Source of the DNA: Aminicenans sp964648465
Lineage (GTDB): Bacteria > Acidobacteriota > Aminicenantia > Aminicenantales > Aminicenantaceae
Assembly (NCBI GenBank): GCA_964648465.1
Contig: CAZYMU010000006.1
Span: forward strand, 1 to 64,000
Direction: 5' to 3'
DNA length: 64,000 bases
Position 1 is the stretch's first letter, and each line of letters opens with the position of its first letter. Both the position numbers and the translations under genes were made by a program. Positions 1 through 8,094 of the stretch are shown here, piece by piece. The notes beneath the pieces were generated by a model that was given only the letters and a program-made list of their open reading frames with translations, did no database searches and had not been told where the DNA came from.

Positions 1-74
1 CTCTGCCTATAGAGGAAATGTCTTAGTTAAAATATTTAAGTTGCGGAATCGCTGTCAAAAAAAAGGATAAAAAA

Positions 75-878
75 TTACGATTTCCAAAATATTTTTGGTA
101 TCTTTACTTTAAATGATTTCTTCTTTTCCTTTGGATTAACTGGTTCAGGAAGATAAGGAAGCTTTTCATCATCCAATACGGCTCGGGGATTACCAAGAAC
201 AAGGGCCTTTGCATTGTCAGCGCCTATTTTTTCCGATATTTTATCTAAGGCACCTGAAAGCCTGGGAGTTATGAAGTGTGTATCATGGGCATCGCTGCCG
301 ATAAAGTGAATAAAATTCCATTCTAAAAACTGATACATTGTTTCCTGCACACTGTTTCCGTAATGACCAAACAGACTGCCCTGGTTGGCCTGAGTAAATC
401 CTCCCATATGAATCAACTCATAAAGAAGTTCAGGAGTACTACGGAAAACAGAATTTCTCTCAGGGTGTGCAATGATAGGCGTAATATCTTCACTCATTAA
501 ATCAAAAAATAGATTCTTCACACCTGAAAAAATATGATCCGTTGGGAATTCAACAAGCATATATGAACCATTGTTCAGGACTAGACATTCTCTATTTCTT
601 CTTATCTCATCGATTAAATTGTGAGAAATATGGACTTCTGCCCCTGCAAATATCTCGACATTGATTTTATTCTTTTCTAAAGCCCTGCTGAGCTCATCTC
701 GCTTTTGCTCTATCCTTTCAAAATTATCGAAAAGAAAATTCCCTCTGAAAAGATGAGGCGTAGCTATAATCTTATCGATACCATCTTTTTCAGCAATTTT
801 TGCCATCTCTATGGACTGCTCCATGGTTTGGGCTCCATCGTCTAGACCGTAGAGAATGTGGCTGTGTATGTCAATCAT
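75..878 (-). CDS. CpsB/YwqE-type tyrosine-protein phosphatase (PHP domain)
   Basis: A 267-residue soluble protein of the PHP phosphoesterase family that dephosphorylates Wzc-type tyrosine kinases. The metal-binding residues are visible in order: H5 and H7 (DIHSH), H42 (ATPH), E81 and H83 (AEVH), H138 (AHPE), D196 and H198 (SDAH), which match the CpsB/YwqE pattern. There is no signal peptide or membrane segment, so it should act in the cytoplasm. Its ATG follows the TAA of the wza-like gene with no gap, implying translational coupling. It is the last gene of a long minus-strand operon that includes a Wzc kinase (5776-8055), its expected substrate. The function is known for the family and inferred here. 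Confidence 0.9.
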   Translation of the reverse strand: MIDIHSHILYGLDDGAQTMEQSIEMAKIAEKDGIDKIIATPHLFRGNFLFDNFERIEQKRDELSRALEKNKINVEIFAGAEVHISHNLIDEIRRNRECLVLNNGSYMLVEFPTDHIFSGVKNLFFDLMSEDITPIIAHPERNSVFRSTPELLYELIHMGGFTQANQGSLFGHYGNSVQETMYQFLEWNFIHFIGSDAHDTHFITPRLSGALDKISEKIGADNAKALVLGNPRAVLDDEKLPYLPEPVNPKEKKKSFKVKIPKIFWKS

Positions 879-1739
879 TTAGAAGATGGTCTCGGGGACA
901 TAGACTACATCATCTTCCCTTAATTGAATATCTTTTTTCTTCCCTTTTATTATATCCCTAACATTCATCTTAATCTGAATCTCTTTCCCGTTTTCATCTT
1001 TCCTCTTTATCAGCACACCTCCTTTTGAAGCCCGCTCAGCAAAGCCGCCCGCCTGAGCAATTGCCTGAAGAAGAGTGGGGAGATGCGACCTTCTTACTTG
1101 GAGGGCTCCCGGGCTTCTTACCTGCCCAAAAACATAGACAGGAACTATCTTATCGACGGGAATGTTAATAATATCATCAGGCTGTAAAGGGATATTCAAA
1201 TCTGTATCCCCTTTTATAAACAAATCATCAATGGAGATCTTTAGAGATGTGCTTGTCCCATCCTCGTGAAACCGGATCACAATAATTTCATCCCCGGCCT
1301 CAGAGGTCAAACCACCTGCCTTGGATATAATCTGTAACAGTGTCTGACGCCCAAGAAGTTCATAAGTGCATGTGCCCTGGACAGCCGCTCTAACAGCCCC
1401 CATTACTGATACTGTTTTACTCTTATACTCCCTGATAAACACTGTTACCTGGGGATTATGTAAATATTTCTCCTCAAGAAGCTGGACTAATTTTCTCTCA
1501 AGCTCTGATTTAGTCAGTCCCTTGACTTCAATTTCTCCTAAAAGAGGAAGCGTAATTTTCCCGTCTTCTGAAACGCGTACTGTTTTGTTCAATTCATCCA
1601 GGCCAAAAACACTTATTTCCAGAAGGTCTTTTGGCCCGACTCTATAGTCAACAGTGCTAATTTCTTTTTCCTGTCCGAATACAGCCAAAGACAAAAACAG
1701 CACTGAAAATATTGAAAAAATAATCGTAGAATGCTTCAC
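879..1739 (-). CDS. Wza-like polysaccharide export protein with SLBB domains
   Basis: 286 residues. A signal peptide (hydrophobic residues 5-20, probable cleavage after AVFG) is followed by the Poly_export domain (YRVGPKDLLEISVFG from about residue 32), then two SLBB beta-grasp domains (starting near residues 110 and 200). No lipobox cysteine follows the signal peptide, unlike E. coli Wza, so it is probably not a lipoprotein. The family forms the outer-membrane export channel together with a Wzc partner. The protein is shorter than Wza (about 380 residues) and lacks an obvious C-terminal amphipathic barrel helix. It is co-directional with and directly abuts the phosphatase gene, and is the only Wza homologue in the window. 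Confidence 0.9.
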   Translation of the reverse strand: MKHSTIIFSIFSVLFLSLAVFGQEKEISTVDYRVGPKDLLEISVFGLDELNKTVRVSEDGKITLPLLGEIEVKGLTKSELERKLVQLLEEKYLHNPQVTVFIREYKSKTVSVMGAVRAAVQGTCTYELLGRQTLLQIISKAGGLTSEAGDEIIVIRFHEDGTSTSLKISIDDLFIKGDTDLNIPLQPDDIINIPVDKIVPVYVFGQVRSPGALQVRRSHLPTLLQAIAQAGGFAERASKGGVLIKRKDENGKEIQIKMNVRDIIKGKKKDIQLREDDVVYVPETIF

Positions 1740-1835
1740 TTTATTCTCCTATCTGGGGTAATAATCTGTCCTCTTTAAGATTCAATTATATTATAATATA
1801 ATAAATCTATCCAGTCCATCCAAAAAAAGGTAAAA

Positions 1836-1877
1836 AAAAAGGTACCAAGTACTTCTCTTAATACCCGGTACCTTTTT
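1836..1877. repeat. GGTACC palindromic hairpin repeat
   Basis: An 11-bp perfect inverted repeat (AAAAAGGTACC at 1836-1846 against GGTACCTTTTT at 1867-1877) encloses a 20-nt loop, with a further GGTAC at 1881-1885. It lies between the wza-like gene and the upstream small membrane-protein gene. The A/T tracts could let the hairpin end transcription, but the same GGTACC theme recurs at gene ends elsewhere in the window, so it is listed as a member of a dispersed palindrome family. Confidence 0.7.
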
Positions 1878-1938
1878 ACTGGTACGCTTAATCTTTACTA
1901 CTTATCCTCTAAACTTAAAAAAATCTCCAACAATTTTC

Positions 1939-2451
1939 TTATTTAAAAGGAGATGCTTCTTCTTCCTCCTCTGTAAGCTTAACTATAGTATATATAATCG
2001 CAGCTGTTGCAGCTATAATAAGAGCTATTCCTGCAGGTGTACTGAAAAATTCTCCTAATGTACTTTTGTTATACCCCTCTTTAGCAGAGGATTTCAGAGA
2101 CATTGAAACTTTTGCAGTAGTGTCAGCTTTTATTCCTATTATATTCCCTAAATTGTAATCTCCTGAATCAGTAGATACTCCGGCAATGTAGAATCCTTCC
2201 TCAATATCTTTAACTTTAATAATGCCAAGCTTATCGGATTTAGTGCTTTCTAAAGTCTTCCCATTCGCAACATTTTTTATTTTAAATACTGCACCTTCTA
2301 CCGGAGTTGTACCGTCTTCAGCATAGATAAATCCAATAAGATTACCATTACTTGGAGACTTTGCAGTTAAAAAATGAGGTGAATAAAAAAGCATAAAAGA
2401 AAAAATGAGTAAAATAGATAGAATCTTTGATTCCCTGGGTTTAATACACAT
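1939..2451 (-). CDS. Small exported protein with Cna-B-like domain and C-terminal membrane anchor
   Basis: 170 residues from an ATG at 2451, chosen because GGAGG lies six bases upstream; an upstream TTG at 2457 would add two residues. Visible parts: signal peptide (about residues 10-30), one beta-sandwich resembling Cna-B or carboxypeptidase-regulatory domains (GNLIGFIYAEDGTTPVEGA onward, about residues 38-115), a single membrane helix near residues 140-158, then an acidic tail (five consecutive Glu) ending ASPFK. It sits between the TPR protein gene and wza in the polysaccharide operon. The precise role is unknown; a periplasmic membrane-anchored assembly accessory is plausible from context only. 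Confidence 0.7.
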   Translation of the reverse strand: MCIKPRESKILSILLIFSFMLFYSPHFLTAKSPSNGNLIGFIYAEDGTTPVEGAVFKIKNVANGKTLESTKSDKLGIIKVKDIEEGFYIAGVSTDSGDYNLGNIIGIKADTTAKVSMSLKSSAKEGYNKSTLGEFFSTPAGIALIIAATAAIIYTIVKLTEEEEEASPFK

Positions 2452-2554
2452 TATCAACCTCCATTAATTAATAATCATTAGAATAACTCATTCTGGAATT
2501 TATTCCTCTTTTTGCACAATGTCAAGTGCTTTTTTTGCTATTTTTACCAACTGT

Positions 2555-4291
2555 TTACTGCCTATTGGTCACCCTCCACCCTATCATCCTTACACCAACT
2601 CCCCTATTAACAGCAGCAATCTCCAATGAATTCTTCCCTACTTTCGTCTCCACAGGAATAGATATAGTCTTTTCCTTTAAATAACCTTCCCACACTACTC
2701 TGCCATTAAAAAAGACTGTGACCAAAGGATCCGCCATCTTCCATTCATCATCGAAAGTTATATCCAGGATAATTTTCTGTCCGTCAAGAATAAGGGTTCC
2801 ATAAAATTTCTTTCCTTTTTTTATCGGATAATTTTTAATATCAATTTTCTGTGGGGATAAAACTTTATCTATCCTGCCACCAATTTCTTTAATCTTCCTA
2901 TTATCATTCAATCTCTCATAATTATTCCTCATTTTCAGTAAAGTCACAAGGTTATCTGGTTTTATTTCAAGTGCCTTCTGATAATATTCGCCTGCTTCAT
3001 ATACATCGTCAATCTTTTGATAAGCATCACCAACAATCTGTAAGATTCTTACATAGTCAGCTTTCTTTCCCTCTGGGACAACAACAAAACTCTGCTGGAA
3101 AAGGCGCCCTATCCTCATAATATCCCTGTATCGATTTTGCTTAAAGGACATGAAAAGCTGGAGCGAAAGAAGCTCCAAATCATCAAAACTGTCTCCCAAT
3201 TTTTTACTTATAAAGCCTCTGTCCAAAAGAAAAGACTCAAACTCTCTAACCTCAGCAACTTTCTCTTGCATATCAAGATATTCATGCAAGTAGCTTTCAA
3301 CATCTTTTAAAGAAGCTCCTTCCTCGAGCCGGCATTCCACCATCTTTAAAAGAGTGGACCTCTTCAGATCATTGAATTCCGATAAGTCAATTAAATTCCC
3401 TTCTGAAGATAGATTTTGATAAAATTTTATCCTTTTCAGTATATTAAGGCATAAGTTAAAATGTTTTACAGCTTCTTCCATTTCGAAATAGAAAAGTTCA
3501 TTTTCCCCTGAAAGATACTCACTTTTTGCCCTCTCAAATTCTATAAGTTCCGCTTCTGCCAGATATTTCTGTCTCTCCTCCAGAAGAAGTGATTTTTCTC
3601 CGAGGAATTTTGCATACATCCTATAAATCCGTGAATCTTCCGGAAGAATCTCTTCCATAATGCTGTAATCTTTAACATTCATCTCCCAAATTTGCATAAT
3701 GGTCTGCTGTCTCTTTTTGTCTTTTCCCTCCATGATTTTTCTCAAAACACCTTTGGCAAAATTTCTATCCCCTTCTGAAAGTTCATCCCAGCGTGAAAGA
3801 AATATTATTCCGGCCTCAAAGAAAATCTGGCTGTTCTCTCCAACAAGAAACACTGCCTTTTTATATTCCTCATAAGGGCCAAGATACAATGATGGAGAAA
3901 GAGTATTTAAATAAATGAGACTCTGGGCAAGATTAAAATGGCAAAACTGAGAGGCCGGATTGATCCTAATAGAGTGTTTGAAGCTTTCAATTGACTTCCG
4001 GAAATAATCAACATTTTTATCCTTATCATCCAGATTTTCTATCCCTAAAGCAAAATATGCTTTCCCAATCTCATAAAACACATTATCGTTCACAGGATAA
4101 TATCTGACAGCCTTGTCAAGAATCTCTATCTTTTTCTCATTATCTTCGATACCCTTTGCTTTGTAATAAATGTGACTATTCCAGTAGATCAATATGTCTA
4201 TTGTTCCAACGATGATTAGGACAGATATCAGTAAAACCTTCTTTAAGCTCTTCACCTCACCCGCCTCTTTCCTGCCTGCTGTTTTTTGCAT
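2555..4291 (-). CDS. Membrane-anchored TPR protein, O-antigen-ligase partner
   Basis: Up to 578 residues. One N-terminal membrane helix (about residues 17-37), then several TPR-like helical pairs (for example residues 45-130 and 415-460, including AGEYYQKALEIKPDN), and a C-terminal beta-rich region of about 90 residues containing VFFNGRVVWEGYLKEK. The ATG at 4291 overlaps the end of the ligase gene by 35 bases; a GTG at 4255, just after that gene's TGA and behind a GAGG-like site, is an equally good start. It is a clear paralogue of the protein at 37618-39465, and both sit directly downstream of an O-antigen-ligase gene, so a shared assembly role is likely. The final residues (NRQ-stop) come from a GGCAGTA-type repeat at the gene end. 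Confidence 0.75.
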   Translation of the reverse strand: MQKTAGRKEAGEVKSLKKVLLISVLIIVGTIDILIYWNSHIYYKAKGIEDNEKKIEILDKAVRYYPVNDNVFYEIGKAYFALGIENLDDKDKNVDYFRKSIESFKHSIRINPASQFCHFNLAQSLIYLNTLSPSLYLGPYEEYKKAVFLVGENSQIFFEAGIIFLSRWDELSEGDRNFAKGVLRKIMEGKDKKRQQTIMQIWEMNVKDYSIMEEILPEDSRIYRMYAKFLGEKSLLLEERQKYLAEAELIEFERAKSEYLSGENELFYFEMEEAVKHFNLCLNILKRIKFYQNLSSEGNLIDLSEFNDLKRSTLLKMVECRLEEGASLKDVESYLHEYLDMQEKVAEVREFESFLLDRGFISKKLGDSFDDLELLSLQLFMSFKQNRYRDIMRIGRLFQQSFVVVPEGKKADYVRILQIVGDAYQKIDDVYEAGEYYQKALEIKPDNLVTLLKMRNNYERLNDNRKIKEIGGRIDKVLSPQKIDIKNYPIKKGKKFYGTLILDGQKIILDITFDDEWKMADPLVTVFFNGRVVWEGYLKEKTISIPVETKVGKNSLEIAAVNRGVGVRMIGWRVTNRQ

Positions 4292-5738
4292 CTTTGCGGA
4301 ATTTATAGGCTGCGGTTACAACTGTCATGGAAAGCACAACAGAAAACAAAAGCATATTTGCAGGAATCTGCAGATTGAAATCCGTAATGCTGTGGATCAG
4401 AATACAAATTAATGCAACAATGCTTCCAAGAACTAGCCCCTTCACCTCAGGATGTTTCCTTGTCCTCCAGATCAGAAAGGAACTCACAGCCATAAAAAGA
4501 ATTCCGCCCAACAGCATAATCATCCCTATCATTCCAAGTTCTGACAGATATTCCAGATAATCATTATGAGCATGTTCAAGACGCAGAGGAGTTCTATCTC
4601 CCTCATAGTCATAAGCAACAGAAGAAAAAGTCCCGAGCCCGGTTCCAAAAACAGGAAAGTCAGCAATAATTCTGCTTGTGTCCGCCCAATACGTTGGCCT
4701 GCCCGAACGGACAATAGCATTATCCAGGGCAAACCTTTCAAACATAGCTTCAATACCAACATACAAAGAAATAAAAACTATGGCCAGGAACACAATTTGA
4801 AGAAAGCTTTTTATGCCCTTTTTCTGATACACTGCGGTTCCAAGATAGAGAGAAGTCAATCCGAAAAAGATGATAAAACTAAAGATCAAGATAAAAATCC
4901 CTGAACGGGATTTTGAAAAAATAACTGCCAGTGACATAATTATTATGCCGAAAGTTATAAATAGATTTGTGGAAACTCCTTTTTTAGATAAAGCCAGTAA
5001 TTTTTCCTTCCATTTTAACCCTGCTAAAGAGAAAACATCTACTCTTGCTATTATCAAACCAATAGCCAATGGAATAATCATTTCCAGGTATCCCGACAGA
5101 TGGTTGCGATTGACAAAAGTACCTGTCACCGAATCCAGGCCATAACTCTTTCTGTAAAACAAAATCCTTGGATTCTTGTTGTAAAGTTCAAACAACCCGT
5201 AGACTGCCTCAAAAACCCCCATCGCAATCAATACTGAAAAAATCCTCATTATCTGCCGCCTGTTTGTAACTGTTTTAACAATTAAAAAACCAAGAAGAAA
5301 ATAAGAAAGGATCTCAAGTCCCTGCCGTAAAGTATATGAAGGGATAAGAGACAGGCTCATGAACTTGAATCTTGAGAAATCACTATGAAAAAGCTCCTGG
5401 AAAGAATAAGTGTTGGGAGACAAGACTTTAATCATTAATTTGGGAAAAGGTATAATTTGAATAAAAATAAAAACAAACAGGGAAAAGAACAAATATTTCG
5501 GCCATCTCAGGGAATAAGAAACAAGTTCGTTCGTTTCGGGCTTTTTTCCCATCTTAATATAAGCTGCAACCATCACAAGTACCGCAATCTGAATCACCAT
5601 AATCGACCATTCATTAACAGATGCTGCAGGCAGGGGGCTGAAAACAATCAAACCTAAGATACCATACTCAATAATATTCCTGCATACTCTATCAGACTTC
5701 GATAAAGCCTGTTTTTCATCCTTCTTCATTCTATTCAT
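4257..5738 (-). CDS. O-antigen ligase / Wzy_C family membrane protein (copy 1)
   Basis: 493 residues with about 12 hydrophobic segments. The Wzy_C/WaaL signature is present: TGTFVNRNHLSGYLEM in the middle, a KSRSG stretch, and a large periplasmic loop with GTGLGTF followed by HAHNDYLEYLSELG. Family members transfer or polymerise undecaprenyl-linked glycans on the periplasmic face. The start ATG follows AAAGGATAA. The gene lies between wzc (upstream) and the TPR gene (downstream, overlapping). The copy at 41080-42798 has the same motifs and neighbours. Ligase and polymerase cannot be told apart from sequence alone. Confidence 0.85.
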   Translation of the reverse strand: MNRMKKDEKQALSKSDRVCRNIIEYGILGLIVFSPLPAASVNEWSIMVIQIAVLVMVAAYIKMGKKPETNELVSYSLRWPKYLFFSLFVFIFIQIIPFPKLMIKVLSPNTYSFQELFHSDFSRFKFMSLSLIPSYTLRQGLEILSYFLLGFLIVKTVTNRRQIMRIFSVLIAMGVFEAVYGLFELYNKNPRILFYRKSYGLDSVTGTFVNRNHLSGYLEMIIPLAIGLIIARVDVFSLAGLKWKEKLLALSKKGVSTNLFITFGIIIMSLAVIFSKSRSGIFILIFSFIIFFGLTSLYLGTAVYQKKGIKSFLQIVFLAIVFISLYVGIEAMFERFALDNAIVRSGRPTYWADTSRIIADFPVFGTGLGTFSSVAYDYEGDRTPLRLEHAHNDYLEYLSELGMIGMIMLLGGILFMAVSSFLIWRTRKHPEVKGLVLGSIVALICILIHSITDFNLQIPANMLLFSVVLSMTVVTAAYKFRKDAKNSRQERGG

Positions 5739-5775
5739 TTATCCTTTATCACCCATAAAAACTTAATATTGTTTT

Positions 5776-8055
5776 TTAAGTATCTGTCTCATAGCTGCCA
5801 TAAGAACGATAATAATCCATATAATAATAATCTCCGCTTTTTACTTTCATCTCATTATATAAAACACCCATAATCTTTGCCCTTGCCTGCCTTAGTTTCT
5901 CAACAGAAGTACAAAAAACCCTATTAGTAGTCTTGGTCTTGGCTACTTTAACAACAATAACTGTGCTGTCTGCAAGTGCGGAAACCACAGCCGCATCAAC
6001 CACAGCAAGTACCGGAGGCGTATCAATTAAGATAACATCAAACCCCTTTTTTACCCCTTCCATCATATCTTTCATCTTTTTTGAATTCAGAAGTTCAACA
6101 GGATTAGGAGGGATCATTCCGCTCGATAAAAGCCAGATATTCTGGATCGATGTCTTTTTGAAGGCATCTTTAAGGTAAATCTTCCCTGTTAGATATGCAC
6201 TTAATCCCTTGTCGTTTTTAGCATTAAATATCGTATGGAGACGGGGTTTTCTTAAATCCGCATCAATCACAAGCACCCTCTCCCCAAGCTGAGCAAACGA
6301 AACAGCCATATTGGCAACCGTGGATGTCTTTCCTTCCTGTGGAAGAGCACTAGAAAAGACAATGGTTTTCGGCGGATTCTCAGCATAAGAAAGTAAAATA
6401 GAACTTCTTATTGTCCTGTAATCTTCGGATATTGAAAGCTTCGGATAGCGGTAATTGGCTAGTTCGATTTCCTTTATTTCGGGCAGATCATCCTTATTTT
6501 CGGTATCTTCTTTCTCTCCATAAGGATGTCTGTAACCAGAGTAATAGCCAGATTTCTTTTTCTTGCTCCTCCCTTCCGGATCGAGATACGGAATCATTCC
6601 AAGAGAAGAAAGTCCTGTCAGCCTTTCCACATCTTCAGGGCCTTTAATAGTATTATCCATATAGTCAAGAAGAAAACAGAGCCCAACTCCTCCAAAAAGA
6701 CCTATAAGCAGAGCAATAGTAAGATTATATAACTTCTTTGGAGAAACTGCCTTTCTTGGCACTTCAGCTTTATCAATAATACTGATATTGCTTGCTTTCA
6801 ACCCGCCTAACTTAGCTGAAACCAGTGTCTGGTTTTGTTTTTCCACAAGAGAGTTTAGGAGTCTACGCTTATTCTCGACTTCAATATTTATACTGTTATA
6901 GAGGATTGCATTGGAATTCATTGTCACAACATTTCTTTTCTGCTGATCAAGCAGACTTTTGAGAGAACGCTCTCTTTTTAAGGCAGAATTGTATTCCGAC
7001 TCAGCAGCATCCACAGCTTTATTAAGCTCATCAGTCATACTGTCTAATCTTGCCTTAAGCTGAATCATTTCCGGGTAGCTGGGTTTGAATTTCTTGCTTT
7101 TCTCCTCATATTCGTTCTTTATTGCTGTGTAGTCTGTCTTAAGCCTCTGAATCACAGGATCGGTAATGAATTGAGGAAGAGAATCTACATCCAGATCTTT
7201 AAGCTCCTGAAACTTTGCCTGAGCATTAATCCGTTCTATCTGTACCTGGGTATATGCGTTGTTTAAATCAGAAAGCTTGGTTACTGCAGTACTCTCTCTT
7301 TCGCTTAAAAAATCCAGTCCCTTTTCCTGGCTGTATCTTTGGAGTTCTCTCTCTTTGACAGCAAGTTCATCTCTTAAATTCGCGATCTGTTCGCTTAAAA
7401 AATCCGATGCTTGCTGTGTCGTCTCATAACGCTTCTCTATAGAAAAATTTATAAATTCTTCTGATAATGTGTTGACTATATCAGCCGACAGTACAGACGA
7501 AGTAGAAATGAAACTGACTTCTACAAGTTTTGTTTCACGGATAGGCTTCACGTCTATTCCATTCTGCAGAACTCTAGCAATTTCAGAATAGGGATTTATA
7601 GAGAATGATGTTCTTAACCTTCCATTCCTCGACTTTTTCCTCGAAAAAAGCCATTTAAGAGTTACGAAATCCACGGCAGATTTAGAAAAACTTTTCTTTG
7701 CCCTTTTGCCTGCTCCGAATTCCGGATGGGACAAAAGATTCATTTTTCTTGCTACTCTTTCTGCCAGGGATTTACTCTTAATAAGCTTCAACTGGGTGTT
7801 ATAGAACCTTAGATCCCGTACAACAGGCGACTGATACCCGAAGGTATCTTCTATACTTAAGATCCTGGAAGACCCTTCCTCTATATGCAGTGTTACTGTT
7901 GATTTATATTTGGGAGCAGCCAGAAAAGAAAAAACCCCTGTAAAAAAAATAAGAGCCCCTGTAAAACTGAATATCACCCATTTTCTCTTAACAATTATTC
8001 TCCAGTAAGTCATCAAGTCAATCTCTCTTTGTTCTTTTTTATTATTCATATTCAT
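5776..8055 (-). CDS. Wzc-type polysaccharide co-polymerase and tyrosine autokinase (copy 1)
   Basis: 759 residues. An N-terminal Wzz domain (membrane helix about 31-50) is followed by a long periplasmic coiled-coil region (about 210-400), a second membrane helix (about 447-467), then a BY-kinase domain. Kinase motifs: Walker A SALPQEGKT at about 569-577, Walker A-prime VIDADLRKP at about 596-604, Walker B VILIDTPP at about 674-681. The C-terminus is a tyrosine cluster with seven Tyr in residues 743-755, the autophosphorylation site in this family. The protein controls chain length and export with Wza; the PHP phosphatase at 75-878 is the likely counter-enzyme. Confidence 0.93.
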   Translation of the reverse strand: MNMNNKKEQREIDLMTYWRIIVKRKWVIFSFTGALIFFTGVFSFLAAPKYKSTVTLHIEEGSSRILSIEDTFGYQSPVVRDLRFYNTQLKLIKSKSLAERVARKMNLLSHPEFGAGKRAKKSFSKSAVDFVTLKWLFSRKKSRNGRLRTSFSINPYSEIARVLQNGIDVKPIRETKLVEVSFISTSSVLSADIVNTLSEEFINFSIEKRYETTQQASDFLSEQIANLRDELAVKERELQRYSQEKGLDFLSERESTAVTKLSDLNNAYTQVQIERINAQAKFQELKDLDVDSLPQFITDPVIQRLKTDYTAIKNEYEEKSKKFKPSYPEMIQLKARLDSMTDELNKAVDAAESEYNSALKRERSLKSLLDQQKRNVVTMNSNAILYNSINIEVENKRRLLNSLVEKQNQTLVSAKLGGLKASNISIIDKAEVPRKAVSPKKLYNLTIALLIGLFGGVGLCFLLDYMDNTIKGPEDVERLTGLSSLGMIPYLDPEGRSKKKKSGYYSGYRHPYGEKEDTENKDDLPEIKEIELANYRYPKLSISEDYRTIRSSILLSYAENPPKTIVFSSALPQEGKTSTVANMAVSFAQLGERVLVIDADLRKPRLHTIFNAKNDKGLSAYLTGKIYLKDAFKKTSIQNIWLLSSGMIPPNPVELLNSKKMKDMMEGVKKGFDVILIDTPPVLAVVDAAVVSALADSTVIVVKVAKTKTTNRVFCTSVEKLRQARAKIMGVLYNEMKVKSGDYYYMDYYRSYGSYETDT

Positions 8056-8094
8056 CTCTTTATCTAACCTGTATTACTCAGATTTGTTGATAAT

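Noticed and set aside
1366..1647. Plus-strand ORF opposite the wza-like gene
   Set aside because: It lies wholly within a well-supported minus-strand gene, has no domain and no ribosome-binding site; treated as a shadow, as are the many similar short frames elsewhere.
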